From NCBI GenBank assembly GCA_964384625.1, contig CAYLNH010000173.1:1-14926 (forward strand): a stretch of DNA of 14,926 nucleotides, read 5' to 3'. Within the stretch, counting starts at the first letter, position 1, and every line of letters begins with the position of its first letter. Of the stretch, positions 5,970 to 13,447 are shown one piece after another. The translations under genes and the position numbers were made by a program. This DNA is from CAYLNH01 sp964384625. GTDB taxonomy: Bacteria > Verrucomicrobiota > Lentisphaeria > JABSQK01. The notes below the pieces were generated by a model that saw only the letters and a program-made list of their open reading frames with translations, did no database searches and was not told the DNA's origin.

Positions 5970-8693
5970 ATGAATTTCGTGCGACAACTGGCTGTCTTGG
6001 GGATAGTTACCGGGAGTTTACTGACGGTTTCGGCGCAGGAGTTGTTTCCGGACATCGGGGCCACGGAGAAGGACGACCCGGCATTGGAGCAGGCGGAGCC
6101 GGACACGGACGCCGCGGAAAAGCCGGCGGTCGACCCGGCGGTCGCGACGCCGAAGCTGGATCCGGAGCAGCCGGATACCGCCGCGCCGAAGCAGCCGGCG
6201 CCCGACTTGCCGGACACCGAGATCGATCTGACGGCGGCGACCACGAGCATTTCGAAGGGGGTGGCGTACCTGCGCCATCTGGCGGCGCAGAACGAGAGCG
6301 GTCTGTTCATCGATCCGACGCGGCGGCGGCGGGTGGTGGAGACGAAGACGGTGGAACGCCGCTATCGCCGCAAGGTGGTGGAGATCCCGATCTACAAGTA
6401 CAAGTACGAGGAGTACGAAGTCCTGGTCCGGAAATCGGGTTCTTCGGTGACGAATGAGAAGTTGAAGAAGGTCACGCGCAAGCGGGTGAAGAGCCGGGTC
6501 AAGGTGGGCACGAAAAAGGTTGTGCGGACGGTTCGCGACCCGGACGGCCCGATCGTCAAGATCCACAAGGTCCCGGTCTACGATCGCGGCGGTGACGAGC
6601 AGTTGTTCACGGGGTTCTACGCGCAGAACGCGCAGTGCATCTACGCCTTGATTCGCAGTGGCGAAGATCCGGGGTCGGAGGTAATCACGAAAGCTGTGGA
6701 CCGGTTGAATGTGTATCTGATTGCCTTTGGTCTGCCGGACCACACCGCGGATCTGGCCTGGCTGTTGGCGGCCTATTCGAATCTGCACGCGAACCCGGAG
6801 AACAAGCTGATGGTCCGGCGGTTTTTGAACAAGCTGCTTCTCGGCCAGGTCGTCCACCGGGATGCGGCAGGGATGTGGGGTCCGGTATGCATCAACCACG
6901 AGTTGCTGGCGGAGATGATCGCGTACGAACAGGACCTGTACCGCCGCGAGATCGGCGTCTGGGAGAGCCGTATCGCAGCGATCCACAAGAAGGACGGGGT
7001 GAAGAAGGGCGAGGAGGCCGAGCACAAGCCCGGGCCGACCGAGCGCAAATATCTGGAGAAGGTGGAGGCCGGCAAGGAGATCCTGAAGAAGTACTTGTAC
7101 TACTATCGTGACGTCTCCGTCAACGGCCGGCAGTTCGAGAAGATCCACCGGCCGGTGGAGATTGTCCCGGGCGAGGACGTCCAGCAGAAGTTGGGCTGGG
7201 GGCTGGAGAAGGTGTTCATTTCCGGGTTGACATTCAACATCTACCTGGAGCAACTGGCGGATCTGGAGTCGACGGCGCTGGCGCTGTTTGCCCTGTACGA
7301 GGCGAAGTCGCACGGACACTGGATCAAGCAGCCGCAAGTGCCGCCGCGCCCGGGGACACGGAAGGCATTCCTCGATGCCCGTTCGTCGCAGGAGGTGGTC
7401 GCCGCCGCCTATGAGCGATTGAAGGAGATGCGCCGAAAAGAGGGCTTCGCCGCCGGCATCATGTGGCTGCCGCAGCACAGTTACGATGATCTCGATCTGC
7501 CGGGGCAACCGGTGGACGACGACATCTTTGTTGAACTGCCCAACGGCGAGCCGACGGCGGCAACGAACGCGGCCGGCTACGCCGCGCTGAGCTACGCCGC
7601 CTTTCTGAGGGGTTCGGTCGCGTCTTCCTCCCGCAGCCGTTCCGAGCGGAACCTGCGCCAATCGCTGGCGGCGTTGACCAAGGATAAGGCTCCCCACCCG
7701 AAACATCGACTGCCCTTTCTGCAGGCGATGGTCCGGGCCATCCCTTTCCACGAGCAGCCGGTGAACAACAACGGCGATCAGGACGTCCGCAACGCCAACG
7801 CCCTGATCGGGCTGCAGTTCGAGACCGGCGCCTGGTATCCTGCGGGCCGCGGCCAGGTCTATCGCACACCAGCCGAGAATCAACGCTGGGCCTTCCTGCG
7901 TGATTTCCGCAAGAAAAACAAGGGCGACACCCGGTACCAGTTCTTTTACTGGCGGCACTGGGGCCGGCATAACTACCGAAATATGCCCCGCCGCGACCTC
8001 GGCACCACCACCGAAGCACTGGTCGGTTTGTCCTGTTGCACAGCCCCGCTGGTCGTGGCCGACTGGGACTCCGGCAAAGACAACCTCGACTGGGTCGTCG
8101 ACGCCGTCGCCGACCTGCCCCGTACCGACGGCAAGCCCGCCCGCTACGCGATACTGGACGCCGACTTCGATCTGGGTACGGCCGTCCGCGTCCCGGTCAT
8201 CACCATTACCGGCAGCCGCGGCAGCCGGTTCTCCGACGCCGCGACGAAGAATCTGAAGACCTACCTGACCTACGTCAACGGCACAATCATCGCCACCGGC
8301 GACAAAGCCTGGCTGACCGGATTCCGCGGCTTTCTGAAAAAGACGATACCCGACACGAAGGACGTTCGCGTGCAGGTCGGCAAAGGCAAACTGCCGGCAA
8401 TGCAGAACGCCGAAGGCCGGACCATCGTCGTGTTCATTCTGCCGGAGCGCGGCATCACCGGCTCCGTCCGCCGCCGGATCCTGACGACGCTGCTGAAGAA
8501 ATATTCGGCCAACGCCCTCCGGGCCGCCGACGATCTGTTGGACGAGGGCCAGGTGACGGAAGCCATCGAAGCATTGGTCGCTGCCGAGGAGGACGCCGAA
8601 GGCGATGACGACGACGACGATGACGACGACGACGGCAAGGGTCAGGCAGTCGACGCGGAGAAGGCCGGGGACCAGCCGCAGGAGATCGACTGA
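5970..8693 (+). CDS. Large secreted protein, toroid-like with DUF4159-like end
   Basis: This gene encodes 907 residues and no exact function is recognised. Residues 1-22 look like a signal peptide (MNFVRQLAVLGIVTGSLLTV, then SA with cleavage before QELF), so the product is exported. Residues 24-87 are an acidic, Ala/Pro-rich linker. A helical segment at ~93-114 (SISKGVAYLRHLAAQNESG) resembles the first helix of squalene-cyclase/prenyltransferase alpha-toroids and is interrupted by a strongly basic Lys/Arg/Tyr segment at ~118-205. Toroid-like helices seem to resume near 215 and continue past the middle. The C-terminal part (FDLGTAVRVPVITITGS, then NLKTYLTYVNGTIIATGD) resembles DUF4159 domains found with such toroids in planctomycetes. 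The tail carries ten aspartates (codons 8604-8633). The start at 5970 is chosen for the signal peptide, with GGAG two nt upstream. Fold assignments are tentative. Confidence 0.85.
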   Translation: MNFVRQLAVLGIVTGSLLTVSAQELFPDIGATEKDDPALEQAEPDTDAAEKPAVDPAVATPKLDPEQPDTAAPKQPAPDLPDTEIDLTAATTSISKGVAYLRHLAAQNESGLFIDPTRRRRVVETKTVERRYRRKVVEIPIYKYKYEEYEVLVRKSGSSVTNEKLKKVTRKRVKSRVKVGTKKVVRTVRDPDGPIVKIHKVPVYDRGGDEQLFTGFYAQNAQCIYALIRSGEDPGSEVITKAVDRLNVYLIAFGLPDHTADLAWLLAAYSNLHANPENKLMVRRFLNKLLLGQVVHRDAAGMWGPVCINHELLAEMIAYEQDLYRREIGVWESRIAAIHKKDGVKKGEEAEHKPGPTERKYLEKVEAGKEILKKYLYYYRDVSVNGRQFEKIHRPVEIVPGEDVQQKLGWGLEKVFISGLTFNIYLEQLADLESTALALFALYEAKSHGHWIKQPQVPPRPGTRKAFLDARSSQEVVAAAYERLKEMRRKEGFAAGIMWLPQHSYDDLDLPGQPVDDDIFVELPNGEPTAATNAAGYAALSYAAFLRGSVASSSRSRSERNLRQSLAALTKDKAPHPKHRLPFLQAMVRAIPFHEQPVNNNGDQDVRNANALIGLQFETGAWYPAGRGQVYRTPAENQRWAFLRDFRKKNKGDTRYQFFYWRHWGRHNYRNMPRRDLGTTTEALVGLSCCTAPLVVADWDSGKDNLDWVVDAVADLPRTDGKPARYAILDADFDLGTAVRVPVITITGSRGSRFSDAATKNLKTYLTYVNGTIIATGDKAWLTGFRGFLKKTIPDTKDVRVQVGKGKLPAMQNAEGRTIVVFILPERGITGSVRRRILTTLLKKYSANALRAADDLLDEGQVTEAIEALVAAEEDAEGDDDDDDDDDDGKGQAVDAEKAGDQPQEID

Positions 8694-8742
8694 CTGCGAT
8701 TTCGCGGGCAAGCCGCGGGGGAACGGATCAATCGCGGTCGAC

Positions 8743-8770
8743 TTGGCGCGGCAGGGGCGCCGTGTATGTT
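8743..8770 (+). promoter_or_regulatory. Possible promoter for a leaderless transcript
   Basis: TTGGCG (8743-8748) and TATGTT (8765-8770) are spaced by 16 nt, with four of six matches to consensus in each box. A start about 7 nt downstream would fall on or beside the ATG at 8776. That fits the absence of a ribosome binding site at normal spacing. The match is weak. Confidence 0.3.
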
Positions 8771-8775
8771 GCCGT

Positions 8776-9315
8776 ATGCAACGCGAGGACTGCAAATACA
8801 CACCGTTCTACTGTGAAGAGAACGTCTGGCACCTGGCTCAGGAGATCCCCGGCCGGGCGTCGCAGGTTGTGCTGATCTCCAACCCGGCCAGGGAGGTCCT
8901 GATGTTCCGCCAACGCGGGTTCCGCGAGGTTGCGGTGTGGGACTACCATGTGATCCTGGCGGTTGACGGCGTGGTCTACGACCTGGACACCAGCCTGTCG
9001 TTTCCCTGCCCGGTGACGACGTACCTGGCCCGAAGCTTTGCGGCGGACGCGCCGGCCCGGCACGCGCCGTGGTTCCGGGTTGTGGCAGCCTCCCGGTTCG
9101 TCGCGGAGTTCGCGTCGGACCGCCGACACATGCGGGACGCCGCCGGCGGTTTTCTGCACGCGCCGCCGCCGTGGCCGGCGATCCACGCCGCGCGCGGCAG
9201 CAATCTGATGCAGTTCATCGACATGCAGCGGACGTTCACGGGGGTCGTCTACGACTTGCCCGCCGTGGGTGCGGCATTGGCGCCGGCGGCTCCCCCCGGT
9301 GACGGCGGGGCCTGA
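8776..9315 (+). CDS. Protein N-terminal glutamine amidohydrolase (NTAQ1 family)
   Basis: The predicted reaction is deamidation of an N-terminal glutamine on proteins to glutamate, an early step of the N-degron pathway. The 179-residue product keeps the family signature. YTPFYCEENVW at 8-18 supplies the catalytic Cys13. VWDYHV at 54-59 supplies His58, the motif that named the human protein WDYHV1. VYDLDT at 67-72 supplies Asp69, followed by SLSFPCP. The C-terminal block PPPWPAI, SNLMQFIDM, then GVVYDL, is also family-like. So the catalytic triad is complete and the protein is full-length. The start at 8776 is chosen because the conserved region begins a few residues later; the frame is open to 8605, but those residues have no family resemblance. 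There is no normal Shine-Dalgarno sequence. The gene lies 82 nt after the secreted-protein gene on the same strand and is convergent with phoH. In bacteria the next step would be Bpt leucylation and ClpS/ClpAP degradation; neither is in this window. Confidence 0.93.
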   Translation: MQREDCKYTPFYCEENVWHLAQEIPGRASQVVLISNPAREVLMFRQRGFREVAVWDYHVILAVDGVVYDLDTSLSFPCPVTTYLARSFAADAPARHAPWFRVVAASRFVAEFASDRRHMRDAAGGFLHAPPPWPAIHAARGSNLMQFIDMQRTFTGVVYDLPAVGAALAPAAPPGDGGA

Positions 9316-9318
9316 CGC

Positions 9319-9430
9319 GGCGCGGCGGCTTGACGTTGCACTGTGCTGGGGGCACAAGCACGGATCGCTCTTCGTCCCGACCTATCGACAGTCGGGACTT
9401 CGCCGCGACACGCGCTTGTGAGACAAGCGG
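9319..9430. repeat. Palindromic dispersed repeat with nested hairpin
   Basis: The first 42 nt (9319-9360) match 14-55 at 40 of 42 positions. The hairpin arms CACAAGC (9353-9359) and GCTTGTG (9414-9420) are those of the first copy, but here the loop is 54 nt instead of 5. Inside that loop is another perfect hairpin (GTCCCGAC at 9374-9381, GTCGGGAC at 9391-9398). A further hairpin, CGCTTGT-GAG-ACAAGCG, is at 9413-9429. It begins three nt after the NTAQ1-family stop, between convergent genes, so it could help end transcription, though no T-tract follows. Confidence 0.85.
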
Positions 9431-9496
9431 AGACGCGGTGGGGCGGCGCGGCGGGACGCGGCGCGGCGGCGGACGGCCGCGGGGCGGACCGCAGGA

Positions 9497-10816
9497 CTAC
9501 AGCAGGTTGGCGGCGAGCTCGGCCAGGTCGCTGCGTTCGCCTTTTTCCAGCGTGATATGCGCTGCCAACGGTTTTTTGCGGAAGGCGTTGACGACATAGA
9601 CAAAGCCGTTGGACAGGCTGTCCATGTACGGATGATCGATCTGCTCGGGGTCGCCGGTCAGGACGATTTTGGTGCCGAAGCCGACGCGCGTGATGATGGT
9701 CTTCAGCTCCAGCGGCGTCAGGTTCTGGGCTTCGTCGATGATCATATACTGATTGGGTATGCTGCGGCCGCGGATATAGGTCAGCGGTTCGACTTCGACA
9801 TCGCCGCCTTCCATCAGGTCGCGGGGCAGTTGGCGTTTGCGGGCGTGGCGGTCGATGTCCTGCAGCAGTTCGATGGCGTCGTGAATCGGCTGCATCCAGG
9901 GCCGCAGCTTCTCCTCGACGTCGCCGGGGATATAGCCGATGTCGCGGCCCATGGCGATGGTTGGGCGGGCGACCAGGAGTTTGTGGTATTTTTCTTCCTT
10001 GATGATCTTGAACAGACCGGCGGCGACGGCGACGAGGGTCTTGCCGGTGCCGGCCTTGCCGCGCAGGGTGACCAGTTTGATATCGTCGTCGAGCAGCGCA
10101 TCGAACGCGAAGCATTGGGCCAGGTTCAGCGGGCGCACGCCGAGGACGCCTTCGCCGTAGTGGTGGATGGCGGTGAGGGTTTTGCCGTCTTCATCGGAGA
10201 TGCGCCCGATTTCGGATCGGGTTTCGCCGGCGGGATCACGCAGCAGGAGGTATTCGTTGGCTTCGTAGCTGCCGTCTTCGAAGGTGTAGGTGCGGTTTTC
10301 GCGAAAGCTGTCGAGCACGCCGGCGTCGACCTCGATCTCCTGGAAGCCGTTGTAGCCGTTGGCGGTTCGGAAGAACGCCTCCTCGTAGTCCTCGGCATAA
10401 ATGCCGAGGGCATCGGCTTTAAGCCGCAGGTTGATGTTCTTGGTGATCAGGATGGTGGCGTTCTCGGGCTCATCCCGATTCAGGGTGACGGCCAGGCTGA
10501 GGATGCGGTTGGCGCCCTTTTTGCCGTCGGTAATGCCGGTGCCGCTGAGGACATTGTCGAAGGTCCCGGTGACGACGCGCAGGAGGCCGCCGTTCTCGAG
10601 GCGGACGCCTTCGCCGAGCTTGCCGCCGCGGCGCAATTTATCGAGGTCCTGGACGACGCGTCGGGCATTGGCGCCGAGGTCGGACATATCGCGTTTAAAA
10701 TGATCGAGTTCTTCGATGACCTCGATCGGGATCAGGATATTGTTGTCGTCGAACTTGTAGAGGGCGTTCGGATCGTGCAGCAGGACGTTGGTATCCAGAA
10801 TGAAGTTCTTGCGCAT
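9497..10816 (-). CDS. phoH: PIN-domain PhoH family ATPase (YlaK type)
   Basis: The 439-residue protein joins an N-terminal PIN nuclease-like domain to a C-terminal PhoH ATPase/helicase-like domain, the architecture of PhoH2/YlaK proteins linked to RNA unwinding and cleavage. The PIN part starts FILDTNVLLHD (Asp8) and has IEVIEELDHFK (31-41). The position usually occupied by a third acidic residue (TKDINLR-like) reads TKNINLR, with Asn127. The PhoH part has Walker A GKAGTGKT at 253-260, Walker B YMIIDEAQN at 357-365 and LTGDPEQID at 386-394. The ATG at 10816 is chosen because it directly precedes the PIN domain. AAGGAG is 18 nt upstream, too far to be ideal, and the frame is open to 10972 without family resemblance. 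The gene is divergent from folP and convergent with the NTAQ1-family gene. The family is secure; the RNA substrate is unknown. Confidence 0.95.
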   Translation of the reverse strand: MRKNFILDTNVLLHDPNALYKFDDNNILIPIEVIEELDHFKRDMSDLGANARRVVQDLDKLRRGGKLGEGVRLENGGLLRVVTGTFDNVLSGTGITDGKKGANRILSLAVTLNRDEPENATILITKNINLRLKADALGIYAEDYEEAFFRTANGYNGFQEIEVDAGVLDSFRENRTYTFEDGSYEANEYLLLRDPAGETRSEIGRISDEDGKTLTAIHHYGEGVLGVRPLNLAQCFAFDALLDDDIKLVTLRGKAGTGKTLVAVAAGLFKIIKEEKYHKLLVARPTIAMGRDIGYIPGDVEEKLRPWMQPIHDAIELLQDIDRHARKRQLPRDLMEGGDVEVEPLTYIRGRSIPNQYMIIDEAQNLTPLELKTIITRVGFGTKIVLTGDPEQIDHPYMDSLSNGFVYVVNAFRKKPLAAHITLEKGERSDLAELAANLL

Positions 10817-10889
10817 AGAATCGGTTGGGGGGTTCTCCTTCGCCTCACAGCCCCGCGGGGCCGCCAAACCGTGGAATTCAGGCTCACAA

Positions 10890-10931
10890 GCCGGCCCTTT
10901 GAAAGCACTGAAGTCCAGATGCAAAGCCGGC
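10890..10931 (-). other. Hairpin in the phoH 5' leader
   Basis: On the minus strand the arms GCCGGCTTTG and CAAAGGGCCGGC can pair with a 2-nt bulge around a ~20-nt loop, ending 74 nt before the phoH start. It would lie inside the leader if the candidate promoter at 10942-10969 is used. It may be a coincidence in GC-rich DNA. Confidence 0.35.
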
Positions 10932-10941
10932 GGTTCGATGT

Positions 10942-10969
10942 ATAGTAGCGTTTCCCGCCCAAAAAACAA
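10942..10969 (-). promoter_or_regulatory. Weak candidate promoter of phoH
   Basis: On the minus strand, TTGTTT (10969-10964) and TACTAT (10947-10942) are 16 nt apart in an unusually AT-rich patch. It would give a leader of ~120 nt. The overlapping plus-strand TATAGT (10941-10946) could serve as a -10 box for folP, but lacks a good -35. Confidence 0.3.
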
Positions 10970-11022
10970 CAATCGGCATGAAGTGGCCGGGGAGACGGGG
11001 TAACCAGGACGTTCAGGCAGCC

Positions 11023-11886
11023 ATGATCTTTCGCGCCGGAAATCTACAATTCGACCTTTCCCGGAAGCTGCTTTTGCTGGGCATCGTCAATGTGACGCCC
11101 GATTCCTTTTCGGACGGCGGCGACACATTCGATGCGGCGGCGGCGATCGCCGCCGGTCTGCGGCTGGTCGAGGCCGGCGCGGATGTGCTTGACATCGGCG
11201 GCGAATCAACCCGGCCGGGGGCCGCGCCGGTAGCGGCGGCGGAGGAACTCGAGCGGGTCGTCCCGGTCATTGAAGGCTTGCGCCGCCGGACCAGTGTACC
11301 GATCAGCATCGACACAACCAAGGCGGTCGTGGCGCGATCGGCGCTTGCCGCCGGCGCCGAGATCATCAATGACATCAGCGGCTTCCTGCGGGACCCGGAG
11401 ATGGCCGCCGTCGCGGCCGAGACGAAGGCCGGCTGCATTGCGATGCATATGCGCGGCACTCCCGAGACGATGCAGCAATTCACCGATTACCGTGATCTGA
11501 TCGGGGAGATCAACGAATACTTCCGCGAACGCGTCGACGCCCTGCTGGCGGCCGGCGTGGACCGTGAGCGCATCTGCCTGGATCCGGGCATCGGGTTCAG
11601 CAAGACCGTGGAGCAGAATCTGGCTTTGATCAATCGTCTCGATGAATTCGTCGTGGCCCAGCAACGGCCGATCCTGCTGGCGCCGTCAAGGAAGTCCTTC
11701 ATCGGCAAGCTGCTGAAGCTGGACCACCCGAAAGACCGTGTCTGGGGTACGGCCGCGGCCGTGAGCTGCGGCATCATGCGCGGCGCCCGCCTGGTGCGGG
11801 TGCATGACGTGGCGGCGATGCGGCAGGTCTGCGACCTGGCCCTGCCCATCGCGCTGGCCACGGCGGCAACGGAAGACGACGAATGA
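11023..11886 (+). CDS. folP: Dihydropteroate synthase
   Basis: This enzyme condenses p-aminobenzoate with hydroxymethyl-dihydropterin pyrophosphate to make dihydropteroate in folate synthesis and is the target of sulfonamides. The 287 residues match the usual size (E. coli 282). Visible motifs are GIVNVTPDSFSDGG at 20-33, GGESTRPG at 59-66, SIDTTK with Asp97, IINDISG with Asn116 and Asp117, MHMRGTP at 141-147, LDPGIGF at 186-192, SRKSFIG at 222-228 and RVHD at 259-262. All core active-site segments are present. The start at 11023 puts the N-terminus at normal distance; an ATG 45 nt upstream (10978) is possible, but neither has a good ribosome binding site. Its stop overlaps the mlaE start by ATGA, so it heads a folP-mlaEFD operon. 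Confidence 0.97.
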   Translation: MIFRAGNLQFDLSRKLLLLGIVNVTPDSFSDGGDTFDAAAAIAAGLRLVEAGADVLDIGGESTRPGAAPVAAAEELERVVPVIEGLRRRTSVPISIDTTKAVVARSALAAGAEIINDISGFLRDPEMAAVAAETKAGCIAMHMRGTPETMQQFTDYRDLIGEINEYFRERVDALLAAGVDRERICLDPGIGFSKTVEQNLALINRLDEFVVAQQRPILLAPSRKSFIGKLLKLDHPKDRVWGTAAAVSCGIMRGARLVRVHDVAAMRQVCDLALPIALATAATEDDE

Positions 11887-12689
11887 TCTCCTTCGATCCC
11901 CATTACAACGACGACCCGAAGAACACGGTCGAGTCGATCGGCCGCAACCTGATCGAGACCGTCGCCAATTCCGGCCGCGCCCTGTTGATCATGTTCGAGG
12001 GGTTCTTCTGGTTCATGCACGTCCACCGCCGCCGCGAAGAAGTCGGCCGGCAGATGTACAACATCGGCGTCCGCAGTTTCGCGGTGACGGAGATCGTGGC
12101 GTTGTTCACCGGCATGATCCTGTCGCTGCAGGCCGGCCTGGAACTGCGCAACTACCATCAGGAAGTCAACGTCGGCATTATCGTCTCGCAGACGATGTGC
12201 CGCGAGATGGGCCCGTTCATGACGGCGCTGATCCTGGCGGCCAGCGTCGGCAGCGCGATGGCGGCGGAACTCGGCACCATGCGGGTCAGTGAAGAGATCG
12301 ACGCCCTCGAGGTAATGAGCATCAACCCGATCCGCTACCTGGTCATGCCGCGGCTCTTTGCCCTGTTGATCATGACCCCGGTCTTGACCATTTTCACCGA
12401 CGTCGTCGGCACCTTCGGCGGCGGGCTGGTGGCGAAGACGCAGCTGGGCGTGTCATGGATTGCCTACTACCAGAATGTCCTGCTGCTGCTGCAGACCAAG
12501 GAGATCTACGTCGGCCTGGTGAAAGCCGCCGTGTTCGGCGTGATCGTCGCGACGGTGAGCTGCTACCAGGGGCTGGCAACGACCGGCGGCGCCGTCGGCG
12601 TCGGCAAGGCCACGCGGCGGTCCGTGGTCATTTCGTTTCTGCTGGTCCTGATCACCGGTTACTTCATGACCCGACTGTTTTACGATTGA
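11883..12689 (+). CDS. mlaE: MlaE-family lipid ABC transporter permease
   Basis: This is the inner-membrane permease of an MCE-type (Mla) transporter that moves phospholipids between the inner and outer membranes. The 268-residue product has an amphipathic N-terminal region followed by several hydrophobic segments (about 67-85, 97-122, 152-182, 210-228 and 247-264). The family motif ELGTMRVSEEIDALEVM at 129-145 is the cytoplasmic coupling region that contacts the ATPase. VMPRLFA at 154-160 is also typical. The start overlaps the folP stop (ATGA), with a modest GGAAGA upstream, which implies translational coupling. mlaF follows after 2 nt. The length is normal and the gene intact. Other names used for homologues are ttg2B and yrbE. 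Confidence 0.95.
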   Translation: MISFDPHYNDDPKNTVESIGRNLIETVANSGRALLIMFEGFFWFMHVHRRREEVGRQMYNIGVRSFAVTEIVALFTGMILSLQAGLELRNYHQEVNVGIIVSQTMCREMGPFMTALILAASVGSAMAAELGTMRVSEEIDALEVMSINPIRYLVMPRLFALLIMTPVLTIFTDVVGTFGGGLVAKTQLGVSWIAYYQNVLLLLQTKEIYVGLVKAAVFGVIVATVSCYQGLATTGGAVGVGKATRRSVVISFLLVLITGYFMTRLFYD

Positions 12690-12691
12690 TT

Positions 12692-13447
12692 ATGATTCGT
12701 CTCGAGAATATTCATAAAACGCTGTCGAACAAGGAGGTCCTCCGCGGGCTGAATCTGCACGTGGAAGAGGGCGAGACCATGGTCATCGTCGGCGGCAGCG
12801 GCACCGGCAAGAGCGTCAGCCTGAAACACATTGTCGGGCTGATGCGGCCGGACGAAGGCAGCGTCCAGGTGGACGGTCATGAGATTTCCACCGCCCGCGG
12901 CCGCAAACTCGACCGGATCCGCGAGTGCTTCGGCGTCCTGTTCCAGTCCGGCGCGCTGCTGAACTGGATGACGGTCGAACAGAACGTGGCGCTGCCGCTG
13001 TACGAGCACACGAAACTCGGCGACGACGAGATCCGCACGAAAGTGCGCGAGAAACTGGAGATGGTCAGTCTGGACGGCAGCGAGGAGAAATATCCGTCGG
13101 AGATCTCCGGCGGCATGAAGAAGCGGGTGGCGCTGGCGCGGGCGATCATCACCGAGCCGAAGATCCTGTTGTACGACGAGCCGACGTCCGGGCTGGACCC
13201 GGTGATGTCGCGGCACGTCGACAAGCTGATCGTCGAAATGCGCGAGCGGCTGAATGTCACCAGTGTGGTCGTGACGCACGACCTGCACAGCGCCTTTTCC
13301 ATCGGCGACCGCGTGGCCATGCTGCACGAGGGCCGGGCCATCGAGGTCGCCGCCCCGAAGGATTTCGCCAAGAGCGAGAATGAGATTGTCAGAGAATTCA
13401 TCAAGGCCCAGTTCGAAATGGGCACAGTGGAGGGTATCGACCTATGA
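12692..13447 (+). CDS. mlaF: MlaF-family lipid ABC transporter ATPase
   Basis: This is the ATP-hydrolysing subunit of the Mla/MCE lipid transporter, on the cytoplasmic face with MlaE. The 251 residues contain all ABC motifs: Walker A GGSGTGKS at 34-41, Q-loop LFQSGALLNWMTV from 83, signature SGGMKKR at 139-145, Walker B ILLYDEP at 158-164 with the catalytic Glu163, D-loop SGLDP and the H-loop His196. The SGALL and SGGMKKRVALARA wording is typical of the MCE subfamily rather than of importers. The ATG at 12692 lies 2 nt after mlaE and has no clear ribosome binding site, so coupled translation is likely. The C-terminal end overlaps mlaD by ATGA. Confidence 0.97.
   Translation: MIRLENIHKTLSNKEVLRGLNLHVEEGETMVIVGGSGTGKSVSLKHIVGLMRPDEGSVQVDGHEISTARGRKLDRIRECFGVLFQSGALLNWMTVEQNVALPLYEHTKLGDDEIRTKVREKLEMVSLDGSEEKYPSEISGGMKKRVALARAIITEPKILLYDEPTSGLDPVMSRHVDKLIVEMRERLNVTSVVVTHDLHSAFSIGDRVAMLHEGRAIEVAAPKDFAKSENEIVREFIKAQFEMGTVEGIDL

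Noticed and set aside
6018..8801. Minus-strand 927-codon frame opposite the secreted protein
   Set aside because: It is Arg/Leu/Gln-rich with no motifs. The plus strand has a signal peptide, a promoter and a coherent product.
9557..10945. Plus-strand 462-codon frame opposite phoH
   Set aside because: It has low-complexity Val/Asp/Gly/Ala composition expected from the complement of phoH; phoH itself has clear PIN and Walker motifs.
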